Below, piece by piece: positions 32,677 to 39,307 of a DNA stretch of 39,307 bases; position 1 is the stretch's first letter, and each line of letters starts with the position of its first letter. Origin of the DNA: Acidilobaceae archaeon UBA162 (GTDB lineage: Archaea; Thermoproteota; Thermoprotei_A; Sulfolobales; Acidilobaceae). The stretch lies in contig DAJS01000002.1 of assembly GCA_002496425.1 (NCBI GenBank), positions 16,836-56,142 on the forward strand. Direction: 5' to 3'. The notes beneath the pieces were generated by a model. It did not search any database. It saw only the letters and a program-made list of their open reading frames with translations, and was not told the DNA's origin. Both the position numbers and the translations under genes were made by a program.

Positions 32677-33941
32677 GATATCATCGCCCTCAAGGCCTCA
32701 AGGCTCTTCTGCCACGAGGCCAGCTTTTCAAGGGCCTTGTCTATCTCCTCGTCAGATCCTTCGGCAGCGGCCTCTAGGAGCTCCACAAGGACCTTAGCGG
32801 TGTAGGTGTCAAGACCTAGGTCCTCCTTCAGTATTCCCTCCAGGTCTAAGGACTCCCTGCCACTAGAAGAGGTTAGTGGTGGCCTGTTAGCCTTCCGATC
32901 TGCCACCCTAATTACGTGAGGTATTACTATAGCGTTCATCTTCGCCCCGACCTCGCTCGACTTGACCTCAATTAGCCTAGCCGACACGCCTGCTGAGGCT
33001 TTGACTCTGAGGTGTACGAGGGGTGGCTTAGAGTACTGGCCCTGCAGTCTTGATATGGCCTGGCTTATCCTCGTCTCCACGTCCTTAGGGTCATTTATCT
33101 CCACGTCAAGCACTTCGTGTCTCCTAATCTCAACCTTGAGTTCGTGAACTGTAGGTTCGTCAGAGCTAAGATCGACCAGGATGGGGCCACGAACATAGGG
33201 CCTGTTGCTCCGGCTCTCGATGCTCTTCTCCGCCTCGACCTCAGCTATATCAAGTGGATAAAGGGACCCTGGATATGCATAGGCCTTAATGTTCTCTTTG
33301 CCAGCACAGCTAATGCATCTGGCATGGACATGCCCTAAGGCCACGTAGTCCGCCCTGGGTAGGTCGCCGAGACTAGTCACGTAATCATAAGGAAATATAG
33401 GGTCAACCGAGAAGTGCGCCACAAAGACCGTCTTGTGCCCCTCAGACTTCTCCTGCTCGATTACAGCACGATACTTGTTGAGGAGGACCTGCGCCAGCTC
33501 ACGGCGCTTCTCGACACTCTGCCTCTTGAACGGGTAGACGTGGAAAATGACGTTCTCCAGGCTTACTGTTGTTGACTTTATTATGTCAGCGTCGCTGACA
33601 GGGTTTATGACGGTTGGAGCGTAGAAGCCGTCTATGGCGCTCTCCATGATCATTAGACTTGAGGGCTCGCGCCTCCCGGGCGTGTCATGCTCTCCATGAG
33701 CTGCGATCACTTTAATTCCTGAGGCTGTAAGCTGCTTGAACTTGGCTATAGCATGCATAAGCGCGTCATTAGTTGGACGGGGGCTGTCAAACAGGTCCCC
33801 TGCTATTACTAGCACCTTGGGCCTCTCCTTCATTATTAGGTCTAGGGCCTCGTCAAATGCCTCAAATATGTCCTCGTATATGGTCGCCTCGCCATACCTC
33901 CTAGCGCCTAAGTGTATGTCGGCCAGATGCGCTATCAGCAA
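32673..33941 (-). CDS. mre11: DNA double-strand-break repair nuclease Mre11
   Basis: This is a Mn-dependent nuclease that trims broken ends. Phosphoesterase motifs are LADIHLG (D8, H10), IAGDLFDS, GEHD near residue 82, VAHFSVD and LGHVHA. The third motif is normally GNHD; here a Glu replaces the metal-ligand Asn. The TTG start lies about 45 bases after a TATA-like box and heads the mre11-rad50-nurA-herA-methyltransferase operon. C-terminal residues 340-422 would hold the Rad50-binding helices. Confidence 0.94.
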   Translation of the reverse strand: MLIAHLADIHLGARRYGEATIYEDIFEAFDEALDLIMKERPKVLVIAGDLFDSPRPTNDALMHAIAKFKQLTASGIKVIAAHGEHDTPGRREPSSLMIMESAIDGFYAPTVINPVSDADIIKSTTVSLENVIFHVYPFKRQSVEKRRELAQVLLNKYRAVIEQEKSEGHKTVFVAHFSVDPIFPYDYVTSLGDLPRADYVALGHVHARCISCAGKENIKAYAYPGSLYPLDIAEVEAEKSIESRSNRPYVRGPILVDLSSDEPTVHELKVEIRRHEVLDVEINDPKDVETRISQAISRLQGQYSKPPLVHLRVKASAGVSARLIEVKSSEVGAKMNAIVIPHVIRVADRKANRPPLTSSSGRESLDLEGILKEDLGLDTYTAKVLVELLEAAAEGSDEEIDKALEKLASWQKSLEALRAMIS

Positions 33942-33984
33942 GCCGAGGGCCCCTGGCGCGCCACAGTATCTCTAACCTGTAGTA

Positions 33985-33993
33985 CCTTAAAAC
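33985..33993 (-). promoter_or_regulatory. TATA-like box for the mre11 operon
   Basis: The minus-strand element gttttaagg lies about 48 bases before the mre11 TTG. It is the only AT-rich box in the gap in that direction. Confidence 0.45.
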
Positions 33994-34083
33994 CAGCAAT
34001 AGTTAGCCTGACGTCGACCTTAAGGCCTCTAACTAACGAGCTTGGCACACATAGAAGGCGCCAGGGGCCAGACCAACGTTGAA

Positions 34084-34093
34084 AGCTAAAAAC
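34084..34093 (+). promoter_or_regulatory. TATA-like box for the hexulose-phosphate synthase gene
   Basis: The element agctaaaaac lies about 35 bases before the ATG at 34123. Confidence 0.4.
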
Positions 34094-34122
34094 GTCCGAG
34101 CTGCCCAGGCCTCAGGATAAGC

Positions 34123-34806
34123 ATGGCAGCTCTGCTTGACAGGCTCAACAAGTGCGGAGCCCTGCTTCAGATAGCCCTCGACTTCACCAGCCTGGAGGAT
34201 GCGGTGAGGGTTGCGGTACTGAGCGGCATGAGGGGCCAGCTGATACTTGAGGCCGGGACCCCGCTCATAAAGGCTGAGGGAGTCAAGGCAGTCAAGGTGC
34301 TGAGGTCGCTACCCGGCTCGCACCTAGTCATGGCTGACACCAAGACCATGGACACTGGGGCCCTTGAGGCGGAGCTTATGTTAAGGGCTGGCGCTGATGC
34401 CGTAAGCGCTATGGTAGCCTCAAGCGAGGAGACCATAAGGGAGGCAGTCAGGGCCGCGGAGCAGTTGGGCGGGGTCGTTTATGCTGACATGATGGGCTTC
34501 ACCGACCTGAGCCTCTGGGTCGAGAAGGCCAGAAGGGCCAACGCGCATGTCGTCCTGCTCCACACTGGCATAGACGTACAGAGGTCCCTTGGCATAACCG
34601 CCTCCCAGGCCCTTGACCTGATCAGGAAGGCCAAGGAGCTGTTCAAGGGGCCTGTGGCCGCTGCCGGGGGCATAAAGCCTGAGGACGTGCCTAAGGTTGT
34701 CGGTGCGGGAGCTGACATAGTCATCATAGGGTCAGCTATAACTAAGTCGTCTGACCCGGCCGCCGCTACCGCGTCAGCCCTGAAGGGGCTTGGGTCAGAG
34801 TGCTAG
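34123..34806 (+). CDS. 3-hexulose-6-phosphate synthase
   Basis: This TIM-barrel aldolase of the OMP-decarboxylase superfamily acts in the ribulose monophosphate pathway. In archaea lacking the oxidative pentose pathway it runs backwards to give ribulose 5-phosphate for nucleotides. The metal and catalytic stretch MADTKTMDTG is near residue 68, HTGID near 146 and the phosphate site AAAGGIKPEDV near 180. The 227 residues match stand-alone HPS. The partner isomerase (PHI) is not adjacent. Confidence 0.93.
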   Translation: MAALLDRLNKCGALLQIALDFTSLEDAVRVAVLSGMRGQLILEAGTPLIKAEGVKAVKVLRSLPGSHLVMADTKTMDTGALEAELMLRAGADAVSAMVASSEETIREAVRAAEQLGGVVYADMMGFTDLSLWVEKARRANAHVVLLHTGIDVQRSLGITASQALDLIRKAKELFKGPVAAAGGIKPEDVPKVVGAGADIVIIGSAITKSSDPAAATASALKGLGSEC

Positions 34807-34817
34807 GGGGTACCATT

Positions 34818-35123
34818 ATGCATGTTGACGAGAGCAGGCTGATCCGCCGTGCCGTCAAGCTCTACAACAGGTACAGGGCGCCCGAGGCGACCGCAAGGCT
34901 AGTCACTAGGAAGGGTGACACCTTTTACATAGCCTTTGACGGGACCTACTGCGAGACCTGCGGTCTCTACGACTGGATAGATGACATGAGGTACGTCATG
35001 AACGAGCTGGGGCTTGAGGCTGAGATTATAAAGCTGAACGAGCCGGAAGGGCCCGCTGGGAGCCTTAGAATCGCCGCATTCAGGGTCAGGAAGTCCTCAG
35101 GGCCTCAGCCTCCACAGCAGTGA
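34818..35123 (+). CDS. Small conserved-looking protein of unknown function
   Basis: I recognise no family. The protein starts MHVDESRLIRRAVKLYNRY, is basic at first, and has one CxxC (YCETCGLYDW) near residues 45-50. It looks like a compact alpha/beta fold of about 100 residues, with a Pro/Gln tail. I chose the ATG at 34818, which follows aggggg at good spacing; a GTG at 34800 inside the previous gene is possible. It is tightly linked to the hexulose-phosphate synthase gene, so the two are probably co-expressed. Confidence 0.7.
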   Translation: MHVDESRLIRRAVKLYNRYRAPEATARLVTRKGDTFYIAFDGTYCETCGLYDWIDDMRYVMNELGLEAEIIKLNEPEGPAGSLRIAAFRVRKSSGPQPPQQ

Positions 35124-35987
35124 GCCATTAACTATGACAGGCTCAACTGCCTCCCTGGACCTGAGGCAGCTTATGTAGCCCTCAACGGTAGTGCGCAACA
35201 GGAGCAGGTTGGCGGGCTCTAGCTCCTGGGGGCTGAAGGCCTTGACAAGTGATGCTACCAGCTGGTCAATGCCTATGGGCTCCCTGAGCGAGGACTCAAT
35301 TAAGTTGGCGACCTCGTCAAGCCTCTTGATGTTAAGCTCTATTAACGCTGAGGCCTCGCTGCCCCTGACTACAGGCCCGTGGCCTGGAACTACGTACTCC
35401 AGCGAGGGGGCTAGGCGGGCCAGGCTCTCCAGGGACTCCCTGGCAGTACAGAGACGCCTGTGGTAAGGTATACCATACTTAGCTATGGTCCTGTCGCCGA
35501 ATATGGCGTCCCCAGCGTGAAGCACGCCATCAGGCGTCAGCACCCCCATGTGACCTTCCGTGTGGCCTGGCAACGGTATCAGCCTGAGCCTGCCGTAGCT
35601 GCTCTCGGACGAGGCTGGGACTTCCTTTGTAACGGCTATCTGCGGGGCCCTGAACATCATCAGTTTATCATTAGGGTCTAGGTACATCCCGTAGGTAAGT
35701 GCCGCCCTTATGTCAGGCCTCCTAACTGCTGGGGAGTCCAGGTCAGTGGCCACGACCTCCACAGGGGTAAGCTTAGCTATGGCCTCTAGGTGATCGCTAT
35801 GGTAGTGCGTGAGGACCACATGATATTCAGGGTTCCCAAGCTGCTCCAGGGACCTCTTTAGCCTCCTAGGTCTGTCCTCGCCCTGGCCTGGGTCTACTAG
35901 GTAGGCCCTGTTGAGCTCGTGGTCGTAGAATATTACCGTAGCCGGGCTGCCGCGCTCCACGTAGGATGAACCGACCAACCTGTCCAT
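35097..35987 (-). CDS. MBL-fold metallo-hydrolase (glyoxalase II/LACTB2-like)
   Basis: This is a metallo-beta-lactamase-fold hydrolase with the two-metal site HYHSDHLEAI near residue 61, LPGHTEGH near 139, HAGDAIFGD near 156 and a late VPGHGPVV. It has a helical C-terminal extension (residues 215-296), as in LACTB2-like proteins. 296 residues. Its 3' end overlaps the preceding convergent gene by 27 bases. The substrate may be a thioester or a nucleic acid end. Confidence 0.87.
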   Translation of the reverse strand: MDRLVGSSYVERGSPATVIFYDHELNRAYLVDPGQGEDRPRRLKRSLEQLGNPEYHVVLTHYHSDHLEAIAKLTPVEVVATDLDSPAVRRPDIRAALTYGMYLDPNDKLMMFRAPQIAVTKEVPASSESSYGRLRLIPLPGHTEGHMGVLTPDGVLHAGDAIFGDRTIAKYGIPYHRRLCTARESLESLARLAPSLEYVVPGHGPVVRGSEASALIELNIKRLDEVANLIESSLREPIGIDQLVASLVKAFSPQELEPANLLLLRTTVEGYISCLRSREAVEPVIVNGSLLWRLRP

Positions 35988-36224
35988 GGCATGCCTAGGC
36001 CAAGCGTGTCACCTAAAAATAAAGCCCTATGCTAAATGTGGGATTTTCTCTTAATTTTAGTAATAAGTTGCGCAAACTAAAGCACAGCCAGGTTCTGAGG
36101 CAGGCCAGCGAAGTGGTCATAGAGCTAGCTGACAGATGAAAAGGTGAGTCTAATAGGAAGTGAGCAAGAATCCTGATAAAAACCCTCCTGATTTTAATTA
36201 AGCCCACGAGGGCCTACAGACCGC
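35988..36224. other. Intergenic region, AT-rich, no firm gene
   Basis: About 240 bases between the MBL hydrolase and SSB 3' end. It holds a 36-codon plus-strand frame (36029-36139) with no ribosome site and the downstream T-rich border of SSB. I see nothing firm in it. Confidence 0.4.
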
Positions 36225-36716
36225 CTAGAACTCCTCGCTCTCCTCGCCCTCCTCTGAGCCTCCACCGCGTGGCCTGCTGCCATAGCCTCCGTAGCGCCTA
36301 GGAGGCCTACCGCCTCCCCTACGAGGACCGCGACGGCTCCCAAAGCCCCCTCCCTGCGCCTTAGGCGTGTTCTCAGGTATGTCCTCTGGCTTGGGGACCT
36401 CCGTGTCCTCCAGCTTCTTAATGGCCCCTCTGCTGCCTATGTTCAGCTGAACCTCGCCCCTAAAGCTGGTCGTCCAGGCGCCCTGTAGCTCTACGGCGTC
36501 GCCCTCCTTCAGCTTGCCCGCCTGATTACCCCAGGCAGTCAGCTTGACCCTGCCAGTATCGTCACCAACTATAGCCTCACTTATCGTCCTATCGCCCCTC
36601 TGCGTGTGTATAACCTTTGGCGGCTCGGCGCTCAAAACACGAACCTTTACGTCCACGTTGTCCTCCCCCTCGCGAAGGTCAGCAACCTTGCGAGGGGCCG
36701 CTTCCTCTCCTGCCAA
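36225..36716 (-). CDS. ssb: Single-stranded DNA-binding protein, crenarchaeal single-OB type
   Basis: This protein coats ssDNA during replication and repair. One OB fold (about residues 15-115) contains VKVRVLSAEPPKVI, RTISEAIVGDDTGRVKLTAWG and WTTSFRGEVQLNIGS. A Gly/Arg-rich linker and an acidic C-terminal tail (EEGEESEEF) follow, as in Sulfolobus SSB. I start at the TTG at 36716 (163 residues), about 75 bases after a TATA box. The frame is open back to an ATG-type start at 36842, but that stretch spans the TATA box and does not resemble the family. Confidence 0.9.
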   Translation of the reverse strand: MAGEEAAPRKVADLREGEDNVDVKVRVLSAEPPKVIHTQRGDRTISEAIVGDDTGRVKLTAWGNQAGKLKEGDAVELQGAWTTSFRGEVQLNIGSRGAIKKLEDTEVPKPEDIPENTPKAQGGGFGSRRGPRRGGGRPPRRYGGYGSRPRGGGSEEGEESEEF

Positions 36717-36790
36717 CTTATGTACGCCCTCTCGATACGTTGGCCCCGTCCTGAGTTCAGAACGAGGCCAGATAGAGGCTTGGGCTGGGG

Positions 36791-36801
36791 TTTTTAAATT
36801 T
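36791..36801. promoter_or_regulatory. TATA-like box ahead of ssb, also facing the tnpB remnant
   Basis: The element tttttaaattt is nearly symmetric. On the minus strand it gives a TATA box with a leader of roughly 50 bases to the ssb TTG. On the plus strand it lies about 40 bases before the tnpB-like fragment. Confidence 0.5.
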
Positions 36802-36840
36802 AGGGGGTTAAGAGGAGCGAAGGCCCTCCTAATGCCCAAC

Positions 36841-37032
36841 ATGGGGTTTAGATTTAGGGCTTACGCTGATGAGCAAACCTTAAGGGCATTAGAGGTCCAG
36901 TTGAAGTTGACATGTGGTTATACAATACCCTGCTTTGGGCAAGTTCCTATTTCTATTCAAGGAAAGGAGGAAGGAGTAGAGGTTAAACTAGCCATTGGTC
37001 TAGACCTACGCGCGGCTCTCAGGGACAGATAG
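36841..37032 (+). pseudogene. Decayed N-terminal fragment of an IS200/IS605-type tnpB
   Basis: The first frame reads MGFRFRAYADEQTLRALEV then QLKLTC, which matches the opening of archaeal TnpB proteins (FRFRAY..., LRLAC). The expected next words YNTLLWASSYFYSRKGG appear in another frame at 36921-36983 and end in a stop. LAIGLDLR follows back in the first frame at 36990-37013. So at least one frameshift broke the gene, and nothing of the RuvC-like C-terminal part is seen downstream. Assignment rests on remembered family motifs. No tnpA or end hairpins were found. Confidence 0.62.
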
Positions 37033-37129
37033 CCAAAAGGCCTTTACCCTACTCCTCACGCACCTGTTAGCCTCTTCACCAAGCTCCGCGGTTTGGTACC
37101 ACGCACATAGCGACCATCAAGATAAATGT

Positions 37130-37138
37130 CTTAAAATT
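37130..37138 (+). promoter_or_regulatory. TATA-like box for the CBS gene
   Basis: The element cttaaaatt lies about 35 bases before the GTG at 37169. Confidence 0.5.
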
Positions 37139-37168
37139 CTCGTCACGCGCAACCGACTGGGAGGGCCT

Positions 37169-37597
37169 GTGAGCACGGAGCTGTTGGCCAGGGACCTCAT
37201 GAATGCGCCAGTGGTCACAGCGCTTCCCACAGCTACAGTGGCCGAGGCCGCGCAGCTGATGATTGACAGGGGCGTGGGGTCTCTGGTCATAGTTGACGAC
37301 AGGGGCTCGCTCCTCGGTATTGTGACTAAGACTGACATAGTCCGCGAGGTAGTGGTCCGTGGCCTCCCCAGGAGCACGCAGGTGGGAGCCATAATGACTA
37401 GAAACCCTTACTACGTAATGGACACGGCAACCGTGCGCGAAGCGGCTGAACTGATGGGTTCTAAGAATATAGGGCACCTGCCCGTGCTCGACAGCAGCTA
37501 CAGGCTCGTCGGCATGATATCGAGGCGTGACATACTTAGAATGTTTCCTCACCTGGTGACCGTCCTCTACATGATGGAGTCGCTGAGGAGGCCCTAG
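37169..37597 (+). CDS. CBS-domain pair protein
   Basis: Two CBS repeats fill the 142 residues: MNAPVVTALPTATVAEAAQLM with GIVTKTDIVREV, then MTRNPYYVMDTATVREAAELM with GMISRRDILRMF. Such pairs bind adenine nucleotides or SAM and regulate a partner. No catalytic domain is attached, so the target is unknown. The GTG start follows ggagggcct. The 3' end overlaps the convergent Mut7-C gene by four bases. Confidence 0.92.
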   Translation: MSTELLARDLMNAPVVTALPTATVAEAAQLMIDRGVGSLVIVDDRGSLLGIVTKTDIVREVVVRGLPRSTQVGAIMTRNPYYVMDTATVREAAELMGSKNIGHLPVLDSSYRLVGMISRRDILRMFPHLVTVLYMMESLRRP

Positions 37598-38148
37598 CCT
37601 GGCGCCGCTGGGCCTTGAACAGCCCTTGTGCTACTGAACTCCTGCGCCATTAGCATCCTTGCCCTATCAGCCAGCTTCCTTATGTTGACCCAGTGTCCTC
37701 CCTCCCAGTATACGTGGCCGCAGCGAGCGCACATGTAGAACTTGTTGTGCTTGGCTAGTGCTCCTGGCGGAACCCTGCCCCTTACCAGGTTTTTATCGGT
37801 GACCAGGACTAACCTGCCGTTGCAGATAGGGCACCTGCTCCTGCTGGGGTCGACGTCCAGAGATATGAGGCCCCGCGATGCCAGCTGGGCCAGGACCCTG
37901 GCCACGTCGCCCTCCTCGACCAACAGTGACATAAGCCCCCTCTTGAGGGCCCTCGCGTTAAGCCCCCTGTCATTAGTCACTATCAGTCTCGAAGTCCTCT
38001 GTGCTATCGCCAGTATCTGAGCATCGTTGTAAGCCTTGGAGTACAGAGTGTCATAGCCCAGTATGCGTAGCCACTTGGCGACGTTGCCGAGCATGGCGTC
38101 AACTATGAACTTCGTCTCCCTGCCCTGTTGGTCTCCCTGCTGTGGCAT
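37594..38148 (-). CDS. Mut7-C RNase-domain protein with zinc ribbon
   Basis: The N-terminal part is a PIN-like Mut7-C (DUF82) domain: FIVDAMLGNVAKWLRILGYDT (first 20 residues are diagnostic) and IVTNDRGL supply acidic residues. Residues 115-160 are a zinc ribbon with CPIC and CARCGHVYW. Length 184 is normal for the archaeal form. The family is proposed to be a ribonuclease; the substrate is not known. ATG start. Confidence 0.88.
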   Translation of the reverse strand: MPQQGDQQGRETKFIVDAMLGNVAKWLRILGYDTLYSKAYNDAQILAIAQRTSRLIVTNDRGLNARALKRGLMSLLVEEGDVARVLAQLASRGLISLDVDPSRSRCPICNGRLVLVTDKNLVRGRVPPGALAKHNKFYMCARCGHVYWEGGHWVNIRKLADRARMLMAQEFSSTRAVQGPAAPG

Positions 38149-38195
38149 TGGTACCTAAGCTCTAACATGCGAGGGGCCTAATAAGCTGCCCTTAG

Positions 38196-39149
38196 CTAAG
38201 GGCTGAGGCCCGTAGAGGCCCACTCAGCGAAGGCCCTGACTGCCTCCTCGAACGGGGTATAAGTGAAGCTTCTAAGCACTCTGCTGACGTACTTATAGTT
38301 GAGCCTTAGCATGCGGGCCATCATGTCAAGCCCTCTCCCCGACACCTTAGACGCCAGCCCCAGTAGCCAGCCCAGGCCGACCCTCCTGCACCTGCGGCCC
38401 CTCATCGAGCACAGGACCTGGGCCACGTCCCCTAGGTCCCTGTCCTCAGGCCAGTTGACTATCACCCACCTACCGTCAAGTTCACCCCTGGCAGCCATCG
38501 CCATAACCCTTGCCACGTCGAGCGAGTAGACCATGTTCCTTGAACCAAAGTAGGGGGCTAGGCCAAGCCCTACCATTCTGTAGACTATGGCCCACTGGAG
38601 CTCATAGCCCCATGGGCCGAATATCAGTGAGGGCCTCACTATAGCCCACCTGCCATTGAGGGCCTTGGAGCTCGAGACCAGCAGCCTCTCTCCCTCGGAC
38701 TTAGTCACCTCGTAGACCGTCGCCTGCCTAAACCTTGACCTATCCAGATGTTGCTCCTCTTCAGAGATGATAGAGCCCCTGGGCACGCCTATGGCCTCGC
38801 CCATTGAAGCCGTGGAGCTCGTGTAGATGACCCTTGAGCCTAGCTGTGACGCCGCCCCTATTACCTCGCGCAAAAGCTCAACGTGGGCCTGCCAGAAGGC
38901 CTCAGGAGGACCTATAACTACTCCAGCTATGTGGTGATATACGTCGCCGCCAAGTCTAGCCAGGGCCTCCATGTCAATACGCTCGACTACCCTTACATCC
39001 GCCCCGAGCCTGGTCAGCTCCCTGGCTATCCTTGGCCTCTTTCTGACTGAGCTTGGCCTGGCCACTACTACAACTTCGTCAGAATCAGCTAGCACCTGCG
39101 CGACGTTAACGCCGAGGAAGCCAACGCCTCCAACGAGCACGTGTTTCAA
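38196..39149 (-). CDS. NAD-dependent epimerase/dehydratase-type (extended SDR) protein
   Basis: This is an extended short-chain dehydrogenase. The cofactor motif GVGFLGVN is at residues 8-15, the catalytic Ser is in IYTSSTAS and the Tyr-x3-Lys pair in YEVTKSEG. It resembles 3-beta-hydroxysteroid dehydrogenase-like and nucleoside-sugar epimerase-like members, with a divergent C-terminal substrate part. 317 residues. The TTG start is preceded by tandem TATA-like boxes. The substrate cannot be named; sugar nucleotides or lipids are both possible. Confidence 0.87.
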   Translation of the reverse strand: MKHVLVGGVGFLGVNVAQVLADSDEVVVVARPSSVRKRPRIARELTRLGADVRVVERIDMEALARLGGDVYHHIAGVVIGPPEAFWQAHVELLREVIGAASQLGSRVIYTSSTASMGEAIGVPRGSIISEEEQHLDRSRFRQATVYEVTKSEGERLLVSSSKALNGRWAIVRPSLIFGPWGYELQWAIVYRMVGLGLAPYFGSRNMVYSLDVARVMAMAARGELDGRWVIVNWPEDRDLGDVAQVLCSMRGRRCRRVGLGWLLGLASKVSGRGLDMMARMLRLNYKYVSRVLRSFTYTPFEEAVRAFAEWASTGLSP

Positions 39150-39182
39150 GCCTTATTCCAGGCTTTGCGATCAACTTGCGAG

Positions 39183-39202
39183 CCTTTAATAAGCTTTAAA
39201 AT
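39183..39202 (-). promoter_or_regulatory. TATA-like boxes for the epimerase gene
   Basis: Two adjacent AT-rich elements (attttaaagc and ttattaaagg on the minus strand) lie 34-53 bases before the TTG at 39149. The remaining 105 bases to the window end show no gene. Confidence 0.45.
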
Positions 39203-39307
39203 AGTTAGTTTACAAGCCAACACCTGACAGTAGTGTTGTCTCATGTTATGCTTTCTGAGATAGAGGTATTAATGTTAGCGCGATACCTTTAGGCAGTGAG
39301 TGGAAAC

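Noticed and set aside
36029..36139. Plus-strand frame (MLNVGFSLNF..., ending ELADR) that faintly recalls a TnpB helix
   Set aside because: Only 36 codons, no ribosome site, and the similarity is too weak to separate from chance.
36130..36180. Possible box C/D guide RNA (gatgaaa ... cctgat)
   Set aside because: The first box does not match RTGATGA and no proper internal D'/C' pair is present.
1..39307. CRISPR array or defence island
   Set aside because: No regularly spaced direct repeats of 24-37 bases and no cas or restriction-modification genes were seen on either strand.

Overview
The window looks like chromosomal DNA of a thermophilic member of the Thermoproteota (Crenarchaeota). The evidence is archaeal marker content: Cdv/ESCRT-III division genes, a proteasome beta subunit, Spt5 with SecE, HerA-NurA-Mre11-Rad50, a crenarchaeal-type SSB, RtcB, a Clp1/Grc3-type RNA kinase and an aspartate carbamoyltransferase with separate regulatory chain. 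Further support comes from AT-rich TATA-like boxes 25-50 bases ahead of starts, frequent GTG/TTG starts, AGG/AGA-rich arginine codons and a GC-rich composition. The composition and gene set would suit an Acidilobus-like organism, but that genus-level guess comes from memory and is not proven here.

Layout. 1-5.5 kb: peroxiredoxin, an Mrp/NBP35 ATPase, then on the minus strand rpl3-rpl4-rpl23 and rtcB. 5.6 kb: tRNA-His. 5.8-9 kb: a sugar-type ABC importer (binding protein and two permeases, no ATPase). 9-10 kb: a ketol-acid-reductoisomerase-like protein without the usual catalytic His. 10.4-14.6 kb: tRNA-Asp, a polynucleotide kinase, a glycosylation-rich exported protein, a family 4 uracil-DNA glycosylase whose start codon is abnormal, a zinc-type dehydrogenase and a PAP2 phosphatase. 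14.6-18.6 kb: a compact pyrimidine operon pyrF-pyrE-pyrB-pyrI-pyrC. 18.7-20 kb: a beta-hydroxyacid dehydrogenase with RidA. 20-22.2 kb: secE (short), spt5, a DUF357-cytidylyltransferase fusion and an AMMECR1 protein. 22.3-26.2 kb: a small zinc-ribbon protein, then psmB-endonuclease V divergent from cdvB-cdvC. 26.1-34 kb: the repair operon mre11-rad50-nurA-herA plus a methyltransferase. 34-39.3 kb: hexulose-phosphate synthase with a small conserved-looking protein, an MBL hydrolase, SSB, a decayed tnpB fragment, a CBS protein, a Mut7-C protein and an NAD-dependent epimerase.

How genes work together. Replication and repair functions are dense (UDG, EndoV, Mre11-Rad50-HerA-NurA, SSB). The most suggestive arrangement is a proteasome beta gene sharing a short divergent promoter region with the ESCRT-III/Vps4 division genes. 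In Sulfolobus the proteasome is known to remove CdvB during division, so this arrangement may couple the two at transcription. I saw no CRISPR array, no intact insertion sequence and no defence island. The window is mostly core genome, and the points of interest are start-codon, promoter and paralogue anomalies.
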